DNA of 64,000 nucleotides, from positions 186,001 through 250,000 of the forward strand of contig JADJKL010000008.1 in NCBI GenBank assembly GCA_016706055.1, in the 5' to 3' direction. Position 1 is the stretch's first letter. Each line of letters opens with the position of its first letter. Source of the stretch: Chitinophagaceae bacterium. Its GTDB lineage: Bacteria; Bacteroidota; Bacteroidia; Chitinophagales; Chitinophagaceae. Of this stretch, positions 52,417 through 60,413 are shown piece after piece. The notes beneath the pieces were generated by a model. That model did no database searches. It was not told where the DNA came from and saw nothing but the letters and a program-made list of their open reading frames with translations. The position numbers were made by a program, and so were the translations under genes.

Positions 52417-53742
52417 ATGGGAATTATAAAAGACAGGTTTAGAGCCAAAGCAGATATAGTAGCTGCAGACATTAAAGAACTATTAAGAGAGCATGGTGAT
52501 AAAGTAATTGGCGAAGTACAATTATCGCAGATTTATCAAGGCATGAGAGGGATTACTGGTCTTGTGTCTGAAACATCTTTGCTTGATGCACAAGACGGCA
52601 TACGTTTCCGTAGTTATTCAATTCCCGACCTTAGAAAAAAATTAGCAAAGGCTCCCGATGGAGCAGAACCGTTGCCGGAAGGATTATTCTACCTCATGCT
52701 TTGCGGCGAGTTGCCAGAAGATGATGATGTGCATCACATCAGTTCTGTATTACAAAGAAGAAGCCATGTGCCCAATCATGTATTCGATACGATTGAGGCA
52801 TTACCGATGAATACACATCCGATGACACAGTTTGTAGTAGGAGTGATGGCATTGCAAACAGAAAGCCAGTTTGCAAAAAAATATGCAGCAGGCATGAACA
52901 AAAAAGATTATTGGGAATCAGTCTTTGATGATTCAATGGATCTTATTGCTCGTTTGCCAAGAATAGCAGCTTATATCTACAGAAGAAAATATAAAGGTGG
53001 CGACCATATTCAGCCAAATGGCTTGTTGGATTGGGCAGGCAACTTTGCTCACATGATGGGTTTTGAAGATGAAAGCTTTAAAGAATTGATGCGTTTGTAC
53101 ATGACCATTCATGCCGATCATGAAGGTGGAAATGTATCTGCACATACTGTTCACTTAGTAGGTTCTGCATTAAGTGATACATATCTTTCTTATGCAGCAG
53201 GTATGAACGGACTAGCAGGTCCGTTACACGGATTAGCAAATCAGGAAGTAATTAAGTGGATTTTTGAAATGCAAAAAGAAATAAATTCTGATGCTCCTAC
53301 AAAAGAGCAGATAGCAGAATATGTAAAGAAAACGTTGAGCGAAGGAAAAGTGGTGCCGGGTTATGGTCATGCTGTGCTTCGCAAAACAGATCCACGGTTT
53401 GATGCACAAATGGAGTTTGGAAAAAAACATATGCCAGACGATCCGTTGGTAAATACTGTTTGGAATATCTATGAAGTGGTGCCACCAATTTTGGAATCAC
53501 TTGGTAAAGTAAAAAATCCATGGCCGAATGTGGATGCACACAGCGGTGCATTGCTGGTTCATTATGGCATGAAGGAATATGAATTTTACACGGTATTGTT
53601 TGCCGTTAGCCGTGCATTAGGTGTGTTGGCAAGTCTTTGTTGGGATAGAGCATTGAACTTCCCGCTGGAAAGACCAAAATCAGTTTCTACAAGAGTGGTG
53701 AAGCTTTGGCTTGAAGGGAAAGAAACTATTTGGGGTGATTAA
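52417..53742 (+). CDS. gltA: Citrate synthase, eukaryotic/mitochondrial type
   Basis: A 441-residue enzyme that joins acetyl-CoA and oxaloacetate at the entry of the TCA cycle. The catalytic His residues lie in HADHEGGNVSAHTVHLVGSA and GPLHGLANQEV, with VPGYGHAVLRKTDPR and the active Asp in NVDAHSGALL. The first 100 residues (RGITGLVSETSLLD, IRFRSYSIPD) and the lack of the N-terminal domain of E. coli GltA place it in the mitochondrial-type branch found in many Bacteroidota. This type usually lacks NADH inhibition. It has its own promoter and terminator. Confidence 0.95.
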   Translation: MGIIKDRFRAKADIVAADIKELLREHGDKVIGEVQLSQIYQGMRGITGLVSETSLLDAQDGIRFRSYSIPDLRKKLAKAPDGAEPLPEGLFYLMLCGELPEDDDVHHISSVLQRRSHVPNHVFDTIEALPMNTHPMTQFVVGVMALQTESQFAKKYAAGMNKKDYWESVFDDSMDLIARLPRIAAYIYRRKYKGGDHIQPNGLLDWAGNFAHMMGFEDESFKELMRLYMTIHADHEGGNVSAHTVHLVGSALSDTYLSYAAGMNGLAGPLHGLANQEVIKWIFEMQKEINSDAPTKEQIAEYVKKTLSEGKVVPGYGHAVLRKTDPRFDAQMEFGKKHMPDDPLVNTVWNIYEVVPPILESLGKVKNPWPNVDAHSGALLVHYGMKEYEFYTVLFAVSRALGVLASLCWDRALNFPLERPKSVSTRVVKLWLEGKETIWGD

Positions 53743-53766
53743 TAATTAACGAACTATTAGAAATAG

Positions 53767-53798
53767 AAACTCCATCTGTTAAGGATGGAGTTTTTTTA
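53767..53798 (+). terminator. Terminator after citrate synthase
   Basis: A 10-bp stem AAACTCCATC / GATGGAGTTT, 7-nt loop, followed by a T run. Confidence 0.88.
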
Positions 53799-53826
53799 TG
53801 AAGAATGTTGAGGTGCTAGATCTGTC

Positions 53827-53847
53827 ACTCCGGACTTGATCCGGAGT
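53827..53847. repeat. REP-like palindrome, single copy
   Basis: ACTCCGGACTTGATCCGGAG plus T, preceded by GTC and followed by CTTTA. Same family as the elements around the GIY-YIG gene 9 kb away. Confidence 0.75.
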
Positions 53848-53863
53848 CTTTACTTCTCAGCAA

Positions 53864-54067
53864 TCATTTTGTCTTCCCTTTGAAAGTTGCATAAATAGCC
53901 ATAGCATGTCCATGCCCTAAATCAAAATCTTCTTTCAGCCATTTTATAATTTCGCCGGCTTTTATTGTTTCTTTCAGCAAACCTTTTTTAGTAGCAATTT
54001 TTTTAAAATCTTCAGGAGATTTTCCTGTCTTTGTTTTTATATTGTCAATGTACGCTTGAAATGACAT
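53864..54067 (-). CDS. DUF4287 domain protein
   Basis: A 67-residue helical protein with the DUF4287 pattern (SFQAYIDNIKTKTGKSPEDF, GEIIKWLKEDFDLGHGHAMA). The sequence GHGHAMAIY resembles the end of several small DNA-associated or stress-related helical domains; function unknown. It is the last gene of a leftward cluster with DoxX, three VOC proteins and an SRPBCC protein. Gap to the DoxX gene is 33 nt. Confidence 0.85.
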   Translation of the reverse strand: MSFQAYIDNIKTKTGKSPEDFKKIATKKGLLKETIKAGEIIKWLKEDFDLGHGHAMAIYATFKGKTK

Positions 54068-54100
54068 AGTAATTATTTTTAAATGAGAGTTAGTGGTTAT

Positions 54101-54472
54101 TTATTCAGCTTTTAATTTATGAAAATAAATGTAGGATACAATACCTGGAACGATCCATGCAAGCAAGGTTAGCATCATTGGATCAAACGCCCCAGATATG
54201 GCAACCCCGGAATACACCGCTCCTGCCAAATCAAAAAATAATCCGGCATAAGCCCATTCTTTTATTCTATACAATCCCGGAATTAAAATTGCGATCGAAC
54301 CAATTAATTTTGCAATGCTGATGAATTGTATAAAATAAATAGGATAGCCTAACCCCTCATGCAAAATCTTTATTGTTTCCTCATTTGGTTTTATACCGCC
54401 AACAGCAGAGAATATCATCAACCCAGCAAATAAAATGGTAGCAATCCAATAAATGGTTTTTGTTTTTTTCAT
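54101..54472 (-). CDS. DoxX-like membrane protein
   Basis: A 123-residue protein with four hydrophobic helices, matching DoxX-like proteins: a first helix (IYWIATILFAGLMIFSAVGG), PNEETIKILHEGLGYP, then FISIAKLIGSIAILIPG and two more helices. Such proteins may act in redox balance or as small membrane scaffolds; no catalytic residue is visible. It lies within the VOC/SRPBCC cluster, 17 nt after the preceding VOC gene. Confidence 0.85.
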   Translation of the reverse strand: MKKTKTIYWIATILFAGLMIFSAVGGIKPNEETIKILHEGLGYPIYFIQFISIAKLIGSIAILIPGLYRIKEWAYAGLFFDLAGAVYSGVAISGAFDPMMLTLLAWIVPGIVSYIYFHKLKAE

Positions 54473-54489
54473 GTTGATGGAGTTTGATT

Positions 54490-54909
54490 TTATAAATCTC
54501 TGTTGTAGTTAAGTATCCAATGATTACCATATTTGTCAATAAGGTTACCAAACAATGTACCCCAAAAAGAAACGGTTGGTGGATGTGTGGCTTCTCCGCC
54601 CGACGAAAGTTTAGCATAGCGGTTTTTTATTTCTTCTTCGCTACTGCAATCAAGCAGTAGTGAAACTGCATTACCTTTTATTAATCCTTTATCATCTACC
54701 ATATCTGAAGCCATTATCACAAACGTTTCATTCTTCAACGTACTATGTACAATACAGTCCTTTAGTTTTGTCGGTAGCTTTTTAGTAAAAGGTGATTCTT
54801 CTACAGTTTGAAAACTAAGTTCTCCGCCCAGGCATTCTTTATAAAACTGCATTGCTTCTCGGCAGTTGCCGTTAAAAGTCAGGTATGAATTAATTTTTGT
54901 ACCACTCAT
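54490..54909 (-). CDS. VOC family protein (PhnB-like)
   Basis: A 139-residue protein of the vicinal-oxygen-chelate fold. INSYLTFNGNCREAMQFYKE at the N terminus, GGEATHPPTVSFWGTLFG and DKYGNHWILN at the C-terminal end match PhnB-like members. The usual metal ligands of glyoxalases (His/Glu) are only partly present, so catalysis is uncertain. It is one of three VOC genes in a row. Confidence 0.88.
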   Translation of the reverse strand: MSGTKINSYLTFNGNCREAMQFYKECLGGELSFQTVEESPFTKKLPTKLKDCIVHSTLKNETFVIMASDMVDDKGLIKGNAVSLLLDCSSEEEIKNRYAKLSSGGEATHPPTVSFWGTLFGNLIDKYGNHWILNYNRDL

Positions 54910-54912
54910 CTC

Positions 54913-55755
54913 TTATGCATTCAGTAATGCTTCAATATCAAACTTTTTCATTTTCATAAAAGCCTGCATTACTCTTGGACTTTTTTCTGGATCACTCATC
55001 AGTTTTCCTAGTATTGTAGGAACGATTTGCCATGACACACCAAACTTATCTTTTAACCAACCACACTGACTTTCTTTTCCTCCGTCAGAAGTCAGTGCAT
55101 TCCAGTAATGATCTATTTGTTCCTGTGTATCACAATCAACAACGATGGATAGGCCTTCACCAAATTCAAATGCATGATCACCCGGTCCATCCATGGCCGC
55201 AAACAGTTCGCCATTCAAAGTAAAGTGACCAAACTTTAAATAGCCAACTGGTTGCCCTTCACCTTCTTTGTATAATTCCTGATGATGTGCTGTTGAGTTG
55301 GGAAAAATCGAAATGTACAGATCAATGGCCTCTTTTGCTTTGCCAAACTGTTTGTTGGAAAACAAAAAGGCAGTGTTGATCTTCTGACTGACTTGGCTTA
55401 GGTCGCCGATCATCAGTTGCCATGTCATACCGTATTTGTCTTTTACCCATCCGTACTTTTCAGCCCATGGATATTTATCCAATGGCATCATGACCATACC
55501 TCCTTCCGTTAGTCTGTTCCAGTACTTTTCTATTTCAGCATCATCAGTACAGGTAACAAACATGGAGATGGAAGGGTTGATGGTGAACATCGGACCGCCA
55601 TTCAATCCCATAAATTTTTTGCCATGTAATTCAAAGATGGAAACCATTGGTGTGTCAGCACATATTTTCCCATTTTCAAAAACAGATATATAAAAGTCTG
55701 CTGCTTCTTTTGCTTTCCCGTCAAACCATAAACAGGGATAAATTGAATTGTTCAT
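54913..55755 (-). CDS. Double-domain VOC protein (PhnB-like)
   Basis: A 280-residue protein with two PhnB-like VOC domains in tandem. The first (1-125) runs from NNSIYPCLWFDGKAKEAADF to DKYGMTWQLM. The second (about 130-275) runs from KINTAFLFSNKQFGKAKEA to DKFGVSWQIVP. Both share the CxWFDG/FSNKQ and D-(K)-(Y/F)-G-x-x-WQ pattern, consistent with internal duplication. It lies 3 nt upstream of the next VOC gene, so translation is coupled. Confidence 0.88.
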   Translation of the reverse strand: MNNSIYPCLWFDGKAKEAADFYISVFENGKICADTPMVSIFELHGKKFMGLNGGPMFTINPSISMFVTCTDDAEIEKYWNRLTEGGMVMMPLDKYPWAEKYGWVKDKYGMTWQLMIGDLSQVSQKINTAFLFSNKQFGKAKEAIDLYISIFPNSTAHHQELYKEGEGQPVGYLKFGHFTLNGELFAAMDGPGDHAFEFGEGLSIVVDCDTQEQIDHYWNALTSDGGKESQCGWLKDKFGVSWQIVPTILGKLMSDPEKSPRVMQAFMKMKKFDIEALLNA

Positions 55756-55804
55756 GTTTCATATTAGATTATGTTTTATTCAAGGTCATTTATTTGTCTT
55801 AGTG

Positions 55805-55835
55805 TCCCTTCTCCTTAGGAAGGGGGGTGAGGTTA
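55805..55835. repeat. CCTCACCCC-type element at a VOC stop codon
   Basis: On the minus strand the stop TAA is followed by CCTCACCCCCCTTCCTAAGG and AGAAGGGA. Same design as 48697-48730. Confidence 0.6.
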
Positions 55836-56270
55836 TTTCTTCGCCGAACAATTAAACATCCACTGCACACCAAACTTATCTGTACAGTCACCATAATAAT
55901 CTCCCCAGAACATATCTGCTAATTCCATTCCCACTTTACCTCCAGCAGATAGTGCAGCAAATAATTTTTTTGTTTCTTCTTTGGTATCTGGTTGTAACAT
56001 GATGTACATATTATTTCCTTTGTTCACCGTAAAGCCCATTGATTCTGGTGCATCCGTACCCATCAACATGTGTCCGCCAATTGTAGGAAGCATAACATGC
56101 ATAACTAAATTTTTATCATCTTCTGCCATTGGTGGTTGCCCTTCTTGCGGAGGTATATCACCAAAACGATTAATCTTTTCAACGAACTCTGTTCCAAAAA
56201 CAGTTTTATAAAAGTTGAATGCTTCCTCAGTATTGCGAGGGAAATTCAGATAAGTGCTTACGCTGGCCAT
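55833..56270 (-). CDS. VOC family protein (PhnB-like)
   Basis: A 145-residue VOC-fold protein. It starts SVSTYLNFPRNTEEAFNFYK and ends with DKFGVQWMFNCSAKK, the conserved end of PhnB-like members. GTDAPESMGF and DTKEETKKLF lie between. It follows the SRPBCC gene by 26 nt and precedes the double VOC gene by 77 nt, in which a repeat element sits. Confidence 0.88.
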   Translation of the reverse strand: MASVSTYLNFPRNTEEAFNFYKTVFGTEFVEKINRFGDIPPQEGQPPMAEDDKNLVMHVMLPTIGGHMLMGTDAPESMGFTVNKGNNMYIMLQPDTKEETKKLFAALSAGGKVGMELADMFWGDYYGDCTDKFGVQWMFNCSAKK

Positions 56271-56296
56271 AGTTATTTGTTTTAAAGTTGATTAAT

Positions 56297-57158
56297 TTAT
56301 TTTTCGCAAATTGTTTTTAATATAGCCAGTGCTTTAGGCCATGTCTCTCTAAAGTATGCCTTGAAATCTTCGTTTGAATTCATATCTACTGAAAGTAATG
56401 TGCCACCATTTATTAACTTAAAAGTATAGTTTTCCAAAGCTCCAGCCCAACCGTCTACTTCTGGTCCGCTGGTTATTTCTTCTTCGCCTTTCACAAATCC
56501 AAGATGTTCAATGCTGATGAATTTGTTTGGCATATTTTCTTTTATCCTACTAACCATGCCGCCAGCCACACCATCTTTATCTGTACCAATAAAAAGAATC
56601 TTTGCATTCTTATCCCAACTTCCTTTGTAGGTGGATGTAGGATTAAATGCAGCCGTCCATTCCGTGTAAGATTTTTCATCAATCATTGTTGTGTACACTT
56701 TTTCTACCGGAGCATTTATTGATATTTCGAAATGTAGTGGAGCGATGGTAGTTGCTTTCTCCGCATAAGCTTTAAAATTATCGAGTATGTTTTGCCATCC
56801 TATTTTTTGCATTTCTACAGGGTTCTGACTTTCGGCTTCGAATACAGTGGTTACTGTTGTGCTGTCACCGTCAGCAGCAAAACTTGTATTTACTTTTCTG
56901 CCATCGTCCGAGGTATAAGCTATTTGCTCATGTTGTTTTACTTTGTCATACACTCCGCCAAAGTCGAATTCAAAACTTCCATCTTTTGCTTCCATGCGGA
57001 TGTAATTTTCCGTCATTCTTAAATCATTTTCTGCAAAAGTTGTTTGCCAATCAGGAGAGGCATTGTTCCAGTGCATGATATGTACCGGATGATGTCCATA
57101 CTTCCCACACTTTTTCTACGGGAGCATTTATAGTTGTTGTTACGGTTATCAGTTCCAT
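56297..57158 (-). CDS. Double SRPBCC (AHSA1/START-like) protein (frame broken near the 5' end)
   Basis: Two SRPBCC domains occur in tandem. The second (residues about 135-285) starts FEISINAPVEKVYTTMIDEK. The first starts at the ATG at 57158 (MELITVTTTINAPVEKVWEV) but one extra base near 57077-57095 breaks the frame; removing it gives WTS(S/P)GHIMHWNNASPDWQTT. Both domains have the INAPVEKV strand that opens AHSA1-like folds, which bind hydrophobic ligands or Hsp90. The corrected protein has about 286 residues. It is the first gene of the leftward cluster and faces the GlxA-type regulator across a 129-nt divergent region. Confidence 0.82.
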
Positions 57159-57258
57159 GATTATTTTATTTGTTGGTTGGTGATTGAATGACAACACAAA
57201 GATGCTGCACCTGAAACAAATTCCTGCTGTGTAATAACGGCTATTTAAGGGGTTGTTT

Positions 57259-57270
57259 GCGACAAGTCGC
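57259..57270. promoter_or_regulatory. Palindrome before the GlxA-type regulator
   Basis: GCGACAAGTCGC, with perfect 5-bp arms, lies 17 nt before the regulator ATG and in the divergent region with the SRPBCC/VOC cluster. It is followed by TATCTTTA (57276-57283), a 7-of-8 -7 box 4 nt before the ATG. A site for autoregulation is plausible but unproven. Confidence 0.45.
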
Positions 57271-57287
57271 TTTCTTATCTTTACTTT

Positions 57288-58265
57288 ATGAAGAAAGTAT
57301 CAATACTGGTGCCTGAGTCTTCCGTAATGCAGGCCATTGCCGATCCACAATATTTATTTTCTGCCGTGAATAATTTTTTACTCGTTGCTGGTAAGCAACC
57401 ACTGTTTGATGTGGAACTGGTAGGTGCTAAGAAAGAAGTGAAATTAAATAACGGTATGTATTCGGTTAATACCAGCAGACAAATAAAAGATATAAAGAAA
57501 ACAGACCTCGTTATTATCCCTGCATTGTTTGGCGATATGGCTACTACCATTGAAATGAATAAAGTATTGCTGCCCTGGATAGAAGAACAATACGATATGG
57601 GGGCAGAAGTGGCATCGCTTTGTGTAGGAGCATTTCTATTAGCCGCTACTGGCTTACTGAATGGTAAAAAATGTTCAACACATTGGGGCTTTGTTAATGA
57701 GTTCAGGGAAATGTATCCTGAAGTGGAAGTGGTGGATGGCAGTATTGTTACAGAGGAAAAAAGGATTTATTCAAGCGGCGGTGCTAATTCCTACTGGAAT
57801 CTTTTATTATACTTCGTAGAGAAATACACCAACCGGGAGACAGCCATTCTTGCTTCCAAATATTTTGCTATTGATATTGACCGTGATAGTCAGGCTGCCT
57901 TTGCCATGTTCAAAGGTCAGAAAGATCATAACGATACTGAAATAAAAAAAGTGCAGGAGTATATTGAAAAGAATATTGCAGAAAAGATGACAGTGGATGA
58001 ACTGGCAGCTATTGCTGCAACAGGTCGCCGCAGTTTTGAACGACGCTTTCGCTTGGCTACTAACAACTCTGTACTGGAATATATACAACGGGTAAAAATA
58101 GAAGCTGCCAAGCGGCAGTTTGAAAGCAGCCGTAAAAATATTAATGAAGTGATGTACAATGTTGGCTACACAGATACCAAAGCCTTTCGAGACCTGTTTA
58201 AAAAGATAACAGGACTTACACCGATTGAATACAGGAATAAGTATAATAAGTTGGCGATGGTGTAA
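57288..58265 (+). CDS. GlxA-family transcriptional regulator (DJ-1/PfpI plus AraC HTH)
   Basis: A 325-residue regulator. The N-terminal DJ-1/PfpI-like domain (1-185) has the conserved Cys at the nucleophile elbow (VASLCVGAFLLAATG) and likely senses a small molecule rather than acting as an amidase. The C-terminal AraC-type domain (about 220-320) has two HTH units (MTVDELAAIAATGRRSFERR and NEVMYNVGYTDTKAFRDLFK). It is divergent from the SRPBCC/VOC/DoxX cluster and is the natural candidate to control it. Confidence 0.9.
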   Translation: MKKVSILVPESSVMQAIADPQYLFSAVNNFLLVAGKQPLFDVELVGAKKEVKLNNGMYSVNTSRQIKDIKKTDLVIIPALFGDMATTIEMNKVLLPWIEEQYDMGAEVASLCVGAFLLAATGLLNGKKCSTHWGFVNEFREMYPEVEVVDGSIVTEEKRIYSSGGANSYWNLLLYFVEKYTNRETAILASKYFAIDIDRDSQAAFAMFKGQKDHNDTEIKKVQEYIEKNIAEKMTVDELAAIAATGRRSFERRFRLATNNSVLEYIQRVKIEAAKRQFESSRKNINEVMYNVGYTDTKAFRDLFKKITGLTPIEYRNKYNKLAMV

Positions 58266-58286
58266 TGCTGGAAACTTTTGAGTTTT

Positions 58287-59507
58287 TTAGTACTTTTTAT
58301 AAAGTTTGATCAATGTGATTTCTGGACGCATACCCAACCTTCCGGGAAAGCCAAGCCAACCCAGCCCTCTGTTTACATATAAATATTGACTATCCTGTTG
58401 ATAGAGGCCTGCCCAATGTTTGTATTTATATTTTATTGGGCTCCAGCTTTTATTCATGAGCTTAATGCCTGCCTGCATACCATGTGTATGGCCTGAAAGA
58501 GTGAGAGCTATATTGGTTTGTTTGATTACTTCCTGCGGCCAATGACTTGGATCATGCGATAGCAATATATTAAAAGAAGTATCTTTAACTTCTTGCAGAG
58601 CTTTAGTAAGATCGCCATATTGTTTAAATGGCGGATGCCCCCAGTTTTCAACTCCGGTTATAGCAATCTTGTCATTTTTATTTGTAATTATTGTCCCTTC
58701 ATTCATTAAAAGTTGAAATCCAATTTTTGAATAAAAATTTTTAATGGCTTCGAAGTTTTCTTTTTTTTCTTCCACTGATTTCCATTCTGAATAGTCACCA
58801 TAATCATGATTACCAAGAACGGCGAATTTTCCTATCGAGGCTTTTAATTGCAGGAATGTTTCTTTCCATCCTTCTAATTCTGAGGCATAATTATTTACTA
58901 GGTCCCCAGTAAATAAGATAAGATCGGGATTCGTTTCGTTTATCATATGTATGGCCCTATCAAAGATGTGATAACGGTAATTGAAGCTTCCTAAATGGGC
59001 ATCGGAAATATGAATAACCCGGAGGCCATCGAAATTTTGAGGAAGATTATTAAAGGATAAGTTAATCGCATTCACTTTAAAACGATATAGAGATCTGAAA
59101 ATGGCATAAGCAATAATAAAAAATGGGAAAAACCCAGCTACCAAGCCGATTGCCAAAATGAGAATGGCTGATTCATTTATCGAGAACACATAATTGCTGA
59201 AATAAAGAACGGAAATTACGATTACAAAAATCAGTTTTGGTATAAAAGAAGAAATGGCTAATCCATAAAGTGACGTAATCAGTAAATGTTTTCTTTGTCT
59301 TGAAATATGATCGAGTCGGTATTTTAAGATAAGAATTGACGTTACAAGACCGATAGTAAAAAACCAGAATGCAAAATTGATTGTTTTTTTTAAAAGGTCA
59401 GCTTCAAGAAAGGAGGTTATAGATTGTAACCAGTAAAAGGCGAAAATATCTACTACTACAATCGCTATACAAAGAAGAACAATAGTGAAAAATGAATAGC
59501 TACGCAT
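58287..59507 (-). CDS. Membrane metallophosphoesterase (YkuE-like)
   Basis: A 406-residue protein. Four or five membrane helices (1-150) precede a calcineurin-type phosphoesterase domain with all metal motifs: VIHISDAHLGS, FTGDLVNN, VLGNHDYGD and LSGHTHGMQAG. Related proteins cleave lipid phosphates such as UDP-diacylglucosamine or hydrolyse phosphodiesters at the membrane; the substrate here is unknown. It lies 13 nt from the CDP-alcohol phosphotransferase, same strand, so a joint role in lipid metabolism is possible. Confidence 0.9.
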   Translation of the reverse strand: MRSYSFFTIVLLCIAIVVVDIFAFYWLQSITSFLEADLLKKTINFAFWFFTIGLVTSILILKYRLDHISRQRKHLLITSLYGLAISSFIPKLIFVIVISVLYFSNYVFSINESAILILAIGLVAGFFPFFIIAYAIFRSLYRFKVNAINLSFNNLPQNFDGLRVIHISDAHLGSFNYRYHIFDRAIHMINETNPDLILFTGDLVNNYASELEGWKETFLQLKASIGKFAVLGNHDYGDYSEWKSVEEKKENFEAIKNFYSKIGFQLLMNEGTIITNKNDKIAITGVENWGHPPFKQYGDLTKALQEVKDTSFNILLSHDPSHWPQEVIKQTNIALTLSGHTHGMQAGIKLMNKSWSPIKYKYKHWAGLYQQDSQYLYVNRGLGWLGFPGRLGMRPEITLIKLYKKY

Positions 59508-59520
59508 TATGCATAAAGTT

Positions 59521-60116
59521 TTACTCTTTTTTTATTTCTTTCAATCTTCTTTTATCTTGCAATGCCCAATATATTCCTTTTACACCATCTACCCAGTTGT
59601 CATACATAAAAATTAATGTTATCTCTTCGATCGTTTCAAGAATGCCGATAACGATCATTGTATAAAATATCCAATACACAGGACCAAAAAATAATAACCA
59701 AAGAATGAACATACTTTGTATGATAGCAGAAAGCTTTGCCATGTATGTGTGAAAAGCGGTTGCTTTACCATATTTCATAAATGCAATAGCCATTTGTATG
59801 AGATATGGTGAAAATGCTATGATTATTAAAGTCAGATTTTGCTTTATAAAGGCGGGTTCAAAAATATAGCAACCAATAAGTCCAATAGTAAAAGTAATTT
59901 GGTCGCCAACAGAATCTAGCTGAGAGCCGCGGCTGCTTGTTATTTTTAAGCCTCTGGCAATCATTCCATCCATTGCATCTGTTGAGTAGCTAATTAATAG
60001 CATCCAACTAAAAACCTGTCGTTCATCCATCCATAACAGTAAAAGCAATAAAGGGGCAGCAGCTATCCTGTAAAAGGAAAACCAATCGGCAATATTGAAT
60101 TTTTGAATATTGACAT
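59521..60116 (-). CDS. CDP-alcohol phosphatidyltransferase (frame broken near the 5' end)
   Basis: The visible body has STDAMDGMIARGLKITSSRGSQ followed by LDSVGD, the DGx2ARx8Gx3Dx3D-type motif that binds CDP-alcohol and metal. Upstream in the same frame the sequence FNIADWFSFYRIAAAPLLLL fits the family's first helix, but no start codon exists there. Adding one base to the T5 run at 60100-60104 links it to the ATG at 60116 and gives MSIFKKFNIADWF. The corrected protein has about 197 residues with several membrane helices. The alcohol substrate is unknown. It is followed at once by the metallophosphoesterase gene. Confidence 0.82.
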
Positions 60117-60247
60117 AATCTTTTATATAGAAAGTATTAATTAAATGAATACCCTTTTTAATTTAATTAAAATAAAAGGGTGTAATTTTCAAGTCAATCA
60201 TTACTCAATTTTCAGGCTGGAATATACCGTGTATCTGCCTGTTGGTT

Positions 60248-60281
60248 TTTGATGTAAATCATATAGCAGAATGATTTACAT
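60248..60281. promoter_or_regulatory. Inverted repeat with an Fnr/Crp-like site
   Basis: ATGTAAATCAT (60252-60262) and ATGATTTACAT (60271-60281) are perfect inverted copies, 8 nt apart. The left half lies in TTGATGTAAATCAT, 9 of 10 fixed positions of the Fnr-type TTGATnnnnATCAA. It is 133 nt before the DUF389 gene. The rest of 60117-60413 is AT-rich with nothing else recognised. Confidence 0.45.
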
Positions 60282-60413
60282 AGATATTCAGGGCATTCAC
60301 AATAGAATATTCCAAAAGAGAATAGATTTTATACAAAATCATGAAGCATATTGACTGTTATCATAAATGTAACAGAATTTATTTTCTTGCTTTAATCATT
60401 ATTTACTGGCAAA

